From an uncultured Clostridia bacterium (GTDB taxonomy: Bacteria > Bacillota > Clostridia > Oscillospirales > Acutalibacteraceae), in assembly GCA_937898195.1 (NCBI GenBank), contig CALEJD010000019.1, positions 1 to 10,171 of the forward strand: a stretch of DNA of 10,171 nucleotides. The letters run 5' to 3'. Numbering within the stretch: position 1 is the first letter of the stretch; the number at the start of each line of letters is the position of its first letter. Both the position numbers and the translations under genes were made by a program. Below, one piece after another: positions 1 through 5,790 of the stretch. The notes beneath the pieces were generated by a model that did not search any database, had not been told where the DNA came from, and was given only the letters and a program-made list of their open reading frames with translations.

Positions 1-4
1 TACT

Positions 5-26
5 TTTTGTGTTATAATATACAAAA
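5..26 (+). promoter_or_regulatory. Putative promoter -10 and overlapping operator of the LysR gene
   Basis: A perfect TATAAT hexamer lies at 13-18, about 40 bp before the LysR start codon. It sits inside an inverted repeat, TTTTGT (5-10) and ACAAAA (21-26) with a 10-base centre. A further pairing, T12 with A19, extends the symmetry imperfectly. The -35 element would fall outside the window, so the promoter cannot be fully assessed. LysR-type regulators often bind dyads near their own promoter, so autoregulation is a reasonable inference, but the dyad is short and AT-rich and could be chance. Confidence 0.4.
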
Positions 27-56
27 TATCTAAATAGCAAGAAGGTTGGTGCTGTT

Positions 57-977
57 ATGAATTTACTACACATGAAACATGCAGTCGAGGTAGCCAAGAG
101 TGGTTCGCTGAATAAAGCGGCCGATAAGCTCCTTGTTGCAGCTCCAAATATAAGCCGTTCAATAAAAGAACTTGAATCAGACCTCGGAATTACAATATTT
201 GAACGAGGTAAAAATGGTATGACTCTGACTCCTGAAGGAGAAGAGTTTATGAGCTTTGCGAATGAGATTCTCGGACAGATTGACAGGGTAGAGAGATACT
301 ATAAAGATGGTGCTCCGCACAAAAGAAAGTTTTCAATCTCTGTTCCTCGTGCTTGTTATATATCCGAAGCTTTTTCTCAGTTTACAAAGGAACTCGGAAA
401 AGAGCCGTGTGAAATTTTCTATAAAGAAACAAACTCACAAAGAACCATACATAATATGGTTAATCACGATTATAAACTCGGTATTATACGATATGCAGAG
501 AATTATGATAAATACTTCAAAGCGATGCTTGAAGAAAAAGGATTCGGATATGAAATTATAAGTGACTTTACTTATTCACTTATAATGAGTTCTCAAAATC
601 CTCTTGCACAGCTTGATGAAATCAAATATGAAGATTTAAGAGAATATATTGAAATAGCCCATGCGGATCCATATGTTCCTTCAATGGCAACTTCAAAGGT
701 TGTTAAAGAAGAGCTTCCAGATACAATGGACAGAAGAATCTTTATATTTGAAAGAGCAAGTCAGTTCGATTTGCTCCATGATAATTCTGAAACATTTATG
801 TGGGTATCGCCGGCACCCAAAGCCCTTCTTGAAAGATATGATCTGGTGCAGAAAAAGTGTGTCGATAACAAGAGAGTATATAAGGATGTGCTGATATACA
901 AAGAGGGGTATAAATTCTCTGAACTTGACAATCTTTTTATCACAAAATTGTGTGAATCAAGACGAAAATATCTATAA
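57..977 (+). CDS. LysR-family transcriptional regulator
   Basis: This 306-residue protein has the size and layout of a LysR-type regulator. The N-terminal winged helix-turn-helix spans about residues 2-62; its recognition region (about 17-40) carries the family pattern SLNKAADKL ... ISRSIKELE, followed by the wing segment LGITIFER and LTPEGEEF. An effector-binding domain of the periplasmic-binding-protein type should fill about residues 90-300, but it is too divergent to name the ligand. ATG at 57 is chosen because MNLLHMKHAVEVAKSGS matches the usual LysR start; GAAGG at 41-45 is a modest ribosome binding site, and the next Met (residue 6) would trim the first helix. The gene is followed by its own terminator, so it is a separate unit from the rex operon. 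Whether it regulates that operon is unknown. There is no signal peptide or membrane segment; it should be a cytoplasmic DNA-binding protein. Confidence 0.9.
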   Translation: MNLLHMKHAVEVAKSGSLNKAADKLLVAAPNISRSIKELESDLGITIFERGKNGMTLTPEGEEFMSFANEILGQIDRVERYYKDGAPHKRKFSISVPRACYISEAFSQFTKELGKEPCEIFYKETNSQRTIHNMVNHDYKLGIIRYAENYDKYFKAMLEEKGFGYEIISDFTYSLIMSSQNPLAQLDEIKYEDLREYIEIAHADPYVPSMATSKVVKEELPDTMDRRIFIFERASQFDLLHDNSETFMWVSPAPKALLERYDLVQKKCVDNKRVYKDVLIYKEGYKFSELDNLFITKLCESRRKYL

Positions 978-991
978 AATAAATTTTTTTT

Positions 992-1025
992 GCCTGACTT
1001 TTTAGGAAGTCAGGCTTTAATTTTT
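992..1025 (+). terminator. Rho-independent terminator after the LysR gene
   Basis: A perfect 9-bp stem, GCCTGACTT (992-1000) with AAGTCAGGC (1007-1015), has a 6-base loop TTTAGG. It is followed by a T-rich tract, TTTAATTTTT (1016-1025). It begins 14 bases after the LysR stop codon and separates that gene from the rex operon. No A-rich tract precedes the stem, so it should act only on + strand transcripts. Confidence 0.88.
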
Positions 1026-1042
1026 CCCATAAACAGGGCGTT

Positions 1043-1073
1043 TCGATATATGTATTATCGATATAGATAATAC
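1043..1073. promoter_or_regulatory. AT-rich palindrome upstream of rex, possible regulator site
   Basis: Between the LysR terminator and the Rex operator lies a perfect inverted repeat, GTATTATC (1052-1059) and GATAATAC (1066-1073), with a 6-base centre. It contains the dyad ATTATC-N6-GATAAT, which resembles the partly palindromic T-N11-A boxes used by LysR regulators. The octamer TCGATATA also occurs twice in the same stretch (1043-1050 and 1058-1065), 15 bp apart start to start. The position, upstream of the candidate rex promoter, would suit an activator site. Which protein binds, if any, cannot be told from the sequence. Confidence 0.4.
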
Positions 1074-1092
1074 CGATTATCACAAAAAAGAA

Positions 1093-1121
1093 TTCCCAAA
1101 CTAAAAATAGAATGTTAAAAT
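1093..1121 (+). promoter_or_regulatory. Possible promoter of the rex-adhE-hyd operon
   Basis: TTCCCA (1093-1098, four of six matches to TTGACA) and TAAAAT (1116-1121, five of six matches to TATAAT) are separated by 17 bp. The -10 falls inside the Rex operator, the expected arrangement for repression by blocking RNA polymerase. Transcription would begin near 1128, giving a leader of about 25 bases. The -35 is weak and AT-rich DNA gives many chance -10 matches (for example TAGAAT at 1108-1113), so the exact promoter is uncertain. Confidence 0.35.
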
Positions 1122-1129
1122 ATTAACGA
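1112..1129. promoter_or_regulatory. Rex operator (ROP box) upstream of rex
   Basis: The 18 bases ATGTTAAAATATTAACGA match the Rex consensus TTGTTAANNNNTTAACAA at 12 of 14 defined positions. The core half-sites TGTTAA and TTAAC are intact and have the correct 4-base spacer. The site lies 24 bases before the rex start and directly upstream of an operon containing adhE and hydrogenase genes, which are classic Rex targets in clostridia. The inference is autoregulation: Rex represses its own operon at low NADH/NAD+ and releases it when NADH accumulates. Confidence 0.82.
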
Positions 1130-1140
1130 AGTCAGGAGAT

Positions 1141-1146
1141 GGGAGG
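1141..1146 (+). promoter_or_regulatory. Ribosome binding site that sets the rex start
   Basis: GGGAGG lies 7 bases before ATG at 1154. The earlier in-frame ATG at 1139 overlaps this motif and has its own AGGAG directly abutting the start codon, which is too close to work. The start at 1154 is therefore preferred. Confidence 0.75.
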
Positions 1147-1153
1147 TATCAGT

Positions 1154-1783
1154 ATGGAAAAGAACTCTGTTTCAAAAGCAACTCTTGGAAGGCTGCCATA
1201 CTACTTGCAGCATCTAAGAACAGTGTTCAAAAACAATGATGAGTATATCTCTTCAACCTCAATAGCAAAAAGCCTGTCGCTTGGAGAAGTTCAGGTCCGA
1301 AAAGATTTGAACGCAGTAAGCGGAGCAGGAAAGCCAAAGGTTGGATATGAAGTAAAAGAACTCATCAAAAGCATTGAAACAACTCTGGGTTATGACAATC
1401 ATACAAACGCGGTTCTGGTCGGAGCCGGTCAGCTTGGTAAAGCACTTCTGAATTATGAAGGATTTGAAGAGTTTGGAGTAACGATTAAAGCGGCATTCGA
1501 TATCAAGGTGCCAAAGCAATCATCCCGAAAGAATTCAAAACAGATACTTCCGATGGAAGAATTCAAAGATTACTGCAAAAACAATAATATAAAAATTGGA
1601 ATCATTGCAGTAAACAAAAACGCATCACAAGAGATATGTAATTTAATGATAGAAAATGGAATCAACGCAATTTGGAATTTCTCACCAAATCAATTAACGG
1701 TTCCTGAGGGTGTACTTGTAAAACAGGAAAACCTTGCTCTGTCACTTGCACATCTAAATAATCAATTAGCTAATAAAAATTAG
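1154..1783 (+). CDS. rex: Redox-sensing transcriptional repressor Rex
   Basis: Rex is a homodimeric repressor that binds its operators when NAD+ dominates and releases them when NADH rises, so fermentative NADH-consuming genes are switched on. From ATG 1154 the protein has 209 residues, normal for the family. The N-terminal winged helix (about 8-60) includes the typical GRLPYYLQHL and the recognition segment SLGEVQVRKDLNAVS. The Rossmann domain carries the dinucleotide motif GAGQLG at 90-95 and an acidic residue at the end of the second strand (D116 in AAFDIK). The swapped C-terminal helix has the family signature LTVPEGVLVKQENLALSLAHL. A Rex operator lies 24 bp upstream and adhE begins 11 bp downstream, so the repressor is the first gene of the operon it probably controls. 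An alternative start at 1139 would add five residues. Confidence 0.95.
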   Translation: MEKNSVSKATLGRLPYYLQHLRTVFKNNDEYISSTSIAKSLSLGEVQVRKDLNAVSGAGKPKVGYEVKELIKSIETTLGYDNHTNAVLVGAGQLGKALLNYEGFEEFGVTIKAAFDIKVPKQSSRKNSKQILPMEEFKDYCKNNNIKIGIIAVNKNASQEICNLMIENGINAIWNFSPNQLTVPEGVLVKQENLALSLAHLNNQLANKN

Positions 1784-1794
1784 GAGGATAAATC

Positions 1795-4497
1795 ATGGAA
1801 AACAAAACTTACGAAATCGTAGACAGCGTTGAAAAGCTTGAAGAAGCTATTGCACGCATTAAGGAAGCACAGAAAGTTTTTGCTACCTACACACAGGAAC
1901 AGGTTGACAAAATTTTCCTTGCAGCTGCTTCTGCGGCAAACAAAGCAAGAATTTCACTTGCTAAAATGGCAGTAGAAGAAACAGGTATGGGTGTTGTTGA
2001 AGATAAGGTCATCAAGAACAACTACGCAGCTGAATATATTTATAACGCATACAAGGAAACAAAAACTTGCGGTGTTATTGAAGAAGACAAAGCATTCGGT
2101 ATCAAAAAGGTTGCAGAACCAATTGGTGTTATTGCTGCGGTTATTCCTACAACTAACCCAACTTCAACAGCAATATTCAAGTGCTTACTTGCTCTTAAAA
2201 CTCGTAATGCAATCATCATTTCTCCTCACCCAAGAGCAAAGAATTCAACTATCGCAGCAGCTAAGCTTGTTCTTGAAGCAGCAGTAGCAGCTGGTGCTCC
2301 GGAAGGAATTATTGACTGGATTGATGTTCCATCTCTTGAAATGACAAACACAGTAATGAAAGAAGCTGACATTATTCTTGCAACCGGTGGCCCCGGAATG
2401 GTTAAGGCTGCTTATTCAAGTGGTAAGCCTGCTCTTGGTGTTGGTGCCGGTAACACTCCTGCAATTATTGATGACAGTGCAGATATTCTTCTTGCAGTTA
2501 ACTCAATTATTCACTCAAAGACATTCGATAACGGTATGATTTGTGCTTCTGAACAGTCCGTTATCGTTCTTGAAAGCATTTATGATGCAGTTAAGACTGA
2601 ATTTGCAACAAGAGGTTGTTACTTCCTTGACCCTACTGAAACAGAAAAAGTAAGAAAGACAATCATCATCAACGGTGCTCTTAATGCAAAAATCGTTGGT
2701 CAGCCTGCTGCAAAGATTGCAGAACTTGCAGGTGTAACAGTACCGGCAGGTACAAAAATTCTTATCGGCGAAGTTGAAAGTGTTGACATTAGCGAAGAAT
2801 TTGCACACGAAAAACTTTCTCCTGTTCTTGCTATGTATAAAGCAACTGATTTTGAAGATGCTCTTTCAAAAGCAGAACATCTTGTTGCAGACGGTGGTTA
2901 CGGTCATACATCTTCAGTTTACCTTAACGAAGTTACAGAGACAGAAAAGCTCAACGCTTTTGCAGCGAGAATGAAGACTTGCCGTATTCTTGTTAATACA
3001 CCTTCATCACACGGTGGTATCGGTGACCTTTACAACTTCAAACTTGCTCCATCACTTACACTTGGTTGTGGTTCATGGGGTGGCAACTCAGTATCAGAAA
3101 ACGTTGGTGTTAAACACCTTATCAATATTAAAACAGTAGCAGAAAGAAGGGAAAATATGCTCTGGTTCCGCGCACCTGAAAAGGTATACATTAAGAAAGG
3201 ATGCTTACCTGTTGCTCTTGATGAGCTTCGTACTGTTCGTGGTTCTAAGAAAGCATTTATCGTAACAGATACATTCCTTTATGAAAACGGCTATACAAAG
3301 CCAATTACAGATAAACTTGACGAAATGGGTATTGCTCATACAACATTCTTCAATGTTCAGCCAGACCCAACACTTGGCAATGCTAAAGAAGGTGCTGCAC
3401 AGATGGCAGCATTCAAGCCGGATACAATCATCGCACTCGGTGGTGGTTCTGCAATGGACGCAGCAAAGATTATGTGGGTTATGTATGAACATCCAGATGC
3501 AGACTTTATGGATATGGCAATGAGATTTATTGATATCCGTAAACGTGTATACACATTCCCTAAGATGGGTGAAAAAGCATACTTCATTGCTGTTCCTACA
3601 TCAGCAGGTACAGGTTCAGAAGTTACTCCTTTCGCAGTTATCACAGATGAAGCAACAGGTGTTAAATATCCTCTTGCTGACTATGAACTTCTTCCTAATA
3701 TGGCAATCATTGATACTGATTTCCATATGTCTGCTCCTAAGGGACTTACAGCTGCATCAGGTATTGACGCTGTAACTCACGCAGTTGAAGCTTATGCTGC
3801 AATGCTTGCAACAGATTATACAGATGGTCTTGCACTTCAGGCACTCAAAAACATCTTCAAATATCTTCCTCGTGCATACGACAACGGTCAGACAGACGTT
3901 GAAGCAAGAGAAAAAATGGCAAACGCAGCTACAATGGCAGGTATGGCTTTCGCAAACGCATTCCTTGGTGTTTGTCACTCAATGGCTCATAAACTCGGTG
4001 CTTTCCACCACCTTCCACACGGTGTAGCAAACGCTCTTATGATTGAAGAAGTGCTTCGCTTCAATGCTTCAGAAGCACCTGCAAAGATGGGTACATTCTC
4101 ACAGTATGACCATCCACACACACTTGCTCGTTATGCAGAAATCGCTGATTACCTTGGACTTGGCGGTACATCTAACGAAGAAAAACTTGAAAATCTCATT
4201 AAAGCGATTAACGACCTTAAAGCAAGAGTTGGTATCAAGGAAACAATTAAAGATTATAATATTGACGAAAAAGTGTTCCTTGACAACCTTGATGAAATGG
4301 TTGAGCAGGCATTTGACGACCAGTGCACAGGTGCTAACCCAAGATATCCTCTTATGAGTGAAATTAAGCAGATGTATCTTAATGCTTACTATGGTAAACA
4401 CTTCGTTGAAGAGCCAAAGCCAACAGCAGCTCACATCGAAGAAGGCGCAAAAGTTGACGAAGTTAAAGTAACATACCGTAAAGGGAAAAAGGCATAA
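1795..4497 (+). CDS. adhE: Bifunctional acetaldehyde-CoA/alcohol dehydrogenase AdhE
   Basis: AdhE reduces acetyl-CoA to acetaldehyde and then to ethanol, regenerating two NAD+. The 900-residue length fits the fused two-domain enzyme, which forms helical spirosome filaments in the cytoplasm. The N-terminal aldehyde dehydrogenase domain (about 1-445) has the catalytic Cys250 in the context GMICASEQS. The C-terminal iron-dependent alcohol dehydrogenase domain (about 460-870) has the nucleotide loop GGGSAMDAAK (549-558) and metal ligands D658, H662, H728 and H742, spaced as in E. coli AdhE. Asp492 at the end of the second strand of the ADH nucleotide fold (FIVTD) is kept; loss of the equivalent Asp in Clostridium thermocellum AdhE is linked to NADPH use, so NADH preference is inferred. 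The tail after about 870 is charged and low in conservation. An AGGAGG site precedes the start. Leucine codons are strongly biased to CTT, suggesting high expression. The kinase gene follows after 17 bp. Confidence 0.97.
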   Translation: MENKTYEIVDSVEKLEEAIARIKEAQKVFATYTQEQVDKIFLAAASAANKARISLAKMAVEETGMGVVEDKVIKNNYAAEYIYNAYKETKTCGVIEEDKAFGIKKVAEPIGVIAAVIPTTNPTSTAIFKCLLALKTRNAIIISPHPRAKNSTIAAAKLVLEAAVAAGAPEGIIDWIDVPSLEMTNTVMKEADIILATGGPGMVKAAYSSGKPALGVGAGNTPAIIDDSADILLAVNSIIHSKTFDNGMICASEQSVIVLESIYDAVKTEFATRGCYFLDPTETEKVRKTIIINGALNAKIVGQPAAKIAELAGVTVPAGTKILIGEVESVDISEEFAHEKLSPVLAMYKATDFEDALSKAEHLVADGGYGHTSSVYLNEVTETEKLNAFAARMKTCRILVNTPSSHGGIGDLYNFKLAPSLTLGCGSWGGNSVSENVGVKHLINIKTVAERRENMLWFRAPEKVYIKKGCLPVALDELRTVRGSKKAFIVTDTFLYENGYTKPITDKLDEMGIAHTTFFNVQPDPTLGNAKEGAAQMAAFKPDTIIALGGGSAMDAAKIMWVMYEHPDADFMDMAMRFIDIRKRVYTFPKMGEKAYFIAVPTSAGTGSEVTPFAVITDEATGVKYPLADYELLPNMAIIDTDFHMSAPKGLTAASGIDAVTHAVEAYAAMLATDYTDGLALQALKNIFKYLPRAYDNGQTDVEAREKMANAATMAGMAFANAFLGVCHSMAHKLGAFHHLPHGVANALMIEEVLRFNASEAPAKMGTFSQYDHPHTLARYAEIADYLGLGGTSNEEKLENLIKAINDLKARVGIKETIKDYNIDEKVFLDNLDEMVEQAFDDQCTGANPRYPLMSEIKQMYLNAYYGKHFVEEPKPTAAHIEEGAKVDEVKVTYRKGKKA

Positions 4498-4514
4498 TTA
4501 AGGAGGAAATCGAA

Positions 4515-5264
4515 ATGAAACTTGATAGAGTAATAGCAGTAAGAAATAACAAAACTATCTACCGTGATGGTGATAAATGCGTTAAGGTTTTTAACGAGGA
4601 TTATTCAAAGGCAGATGTTCTTAATGAGGCACTTAATCAGGCTCGTATTGAAGAAACAGGACTTAATATTCCTAAAGTTCTTGAAGTAACAATGATTGAG
4701 GGTAAATGGGCTATCGTTTCTGAATACATTAAGGGCAAGACACTTCAGCAACTTATGGATGAAGATGTTGAAAAGAAAAACGAATACATCGAACTTCTTG
4801 TTGATATTCAGCTCGGTATCCATTCAAAGGAATGTGCACTCCTTAATAAACTCAAGGATAAAATGAACAGAAAAATCAGTATTAGCGAACTTGATGCAAC
4901 AACACGTTATGACCTTCATACACGTCTTGAAGGTATGCCAAAGCATAAGAAAGTTTGTCATGGCGACTTTAACCCATCAAATATCATTATTACAGAAGAT
5001 GGCACTCCATATATTATTGACTGGTCACACGCTACTCAGGGTAACGCTTCAGCAGATGCTGCAAGAACATACCTTCTCTTCTGGCTCAATGGCGATATTG
5101 AAGGTGCAAAGACATATCTTGATATATTCTGCACAAAGAGCAACACAGCAAAACAATATGTTCAGAAGTGGATGCCAATTGTTGCTGCTTCACAGTCGGT
5201 TAAGGGTAATGAAAAAGAAAGAGAATTCCTTCTTTCTTGGGTTGATGTTGTAGATTACGAATAA
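4515..5264 (+). CDS. APH/choline-kinase-fold phosphotransferase, putative protein kinase of the H2-sensing operon
   Basis: This 249-residue soluble protein has the minimal eukaryotic-like kinase fold of the aminoglycoside phosphotransferase/choline kinase superfamily. Visible elements are the ATP-binding Lys24 (CVKVF), the helix-C Glu38, the hinge SEYIKG (69-74), the catalytic loop HGDFNPSN (149-156) with catalytic Asp151 and Asn156, and the metal-binding Asp169 in IIDW, so it should be active. It resembles the short APH-like family I know as TIGR02172, whose substrate is not established. An AGGAGG site (4501-4506) lies 8 bp before the start. In Ruminococcus albus the gene in this setting was called a Ser/Thr protein kinase. 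The phosphatase three genes downstream makes a kinase/phosphatase pair plausible. A small-molecule kinase role cannot be excluded, since the fold covers both. Antibiotic resistance is unlikely given the operon and codon use, which match adhE. Confidence 0.78.
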   Translation: MKLDRVIAVRNNKTIYRDGDKCVKVFNEDYSKADVLNEALNQARIEETGLNIPKVLEVTMIEGKWAIVSEYIKGKTLQQLMDEDVEKKNEYIELLVDIQLGIHSKECALLNKLKDKMNRKISISELDATTRYDLHTRLEGMPKHKKVCHGDFNPSNIIITEDGTPYIIDWSHATQGNASADAARTYLLFWLNGDIEGAKTYLDIFCTKSNTAKQYVQKWMPIVAASQSVKGNEKEREFLLSWVDVVDYE

Positions 5265-5278
5265 GGAGAAAAGTAATA

Positions 5279-5521
5279 ATGAAAATTACAGTATGTATTG
5301 GTAGTTCATGTCATATCAAAGGCTCACGTCAAGTAGTAGAACAACTTCAGTATCTTATCAGCGAAAACAAGCTTGGTGATAAGATTGAGTTGGGTGGCAC
5401 ATTCTGTATGGGTAAATGTCAGCAAGGTGTTTGTGTTACTGTAGATGATAACTTCTTTTCAGTAACACCTGACACAGTTGACGAATTCTTTAACAAAGAA
5501 GTATTAGCAAAGGTAAAATAA
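5279..5521 (+). CDS. Thioredoxin-like [2Fe-2S] ferredoxin, first of a tandem pair
   Basis: This 80-residue protein consists almost entirely of a thioredoxin-fold [2Fe-2S] domain like the C-terminal half of NuoE/HydC (HoxE) subunits. The four cluster ligands are Cys6 and Cys11 (CIGSSC) and Cys43 and Cys47 (CMGKC). An extra Cys52 in QGVCVTV is absent from the paralogue downstream. The N-terminal helical part of a true NuoE is missing, and no NADH-oxidising NuoF-like gene is present in the window, so this is probably a free electron carrier or a docking partner for the hydrogenases. AAGGAG at 5263-5268, overlapping the kinase stop codon, is its ribosome binding site. Such small proteins are commonly seen next to PAS-type HydS genes in clostridia; their role is not established. 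Confidence 0.85.
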   Translation: MKITVCIGSSCHIKGSRQVVEQLQYLISENKLGDKIELGGTFCMGKCQQGVCVTVDDNFFSVTPDTVDEFFNKEVLAKVK

Positions 5522-5524
5522 ATT

Positions 5525-5770
5525 ATGATTATTCAGGTTTGTGTTGGTAGCTCATGCCACTTGAAAGGTTCTCCTGAAATAGTAGAGCTTCTTCAAAAAG
5601 CCGTTGAACAAAATCATTTAGAAGATGAAATTACACTTGCCGGTAGCTTTTGCATCGGCAAGTGTAATCGTGTAGGTGTTACTATTCAGATAGATGATGA
5701 TGTTCATACGGGCATTACAAAAGAGAACTTTAAAGAATTTTTTCAGGAAAATGTCCTAAGCAAATTTTAA
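5525..5770 (+). CDS. Thioredoxin-like [2Fe-2S] ferredoxin, second of a tandem pair
   Basis: This is an 81-residue paralogue of the preceding protein: 27 of the first 47 aligned residues are identical, including all four cluster ligands Cys6, Cys11, Cys43 and Cys47. The C-terminal halves diverge, and the fifth cysteine of the first copy is missing. The gap between the genes is 3 bp, and only a weak AAAGG (5509-5513) precedes the start, so translation is probably coupled to the upstream copy. The pair looks like an old local duplication followed by divergence, suggesting different partners or potentials. The function is inferred to be electron transfer to or from HydS or HydA2. A NuoE-like subunit of an NADH-linked enzyme encoded elsewhere is an alternative. 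Confidence 0.85.
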   Translation: MIIQVCVGSSCHLKGSPEIVELLQKAVEQNHLEDEITLAGSFCIGKCNRVGVTIQIDDDVHTGITKENFKEFFQENVLSKF

Positions 5771-5790
5771 ACGAAAGGGAGTAGCAGTAA

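Noticed and set aside
1139..1153. Earlier rex start at 1139
   Set aside because: Its AGGAG abuts the start codon, while GGGAGG is well spaced for ATG at 1154, and the added MGGIS is not typical of Rex.
4099..4434. 111-codon - strand frame opposite adhE
   Set aside because: It is antisense to the conserved C-terminal part of AdhE, with no motif and no ribosome binding site; treated as a shadow.
4515..5264. Aminoglycoside resistance gene
   Set aside because: The fold is shared, but the gene sits in the middle of a metabolic operon with matching codon use and no mobile-element traces.
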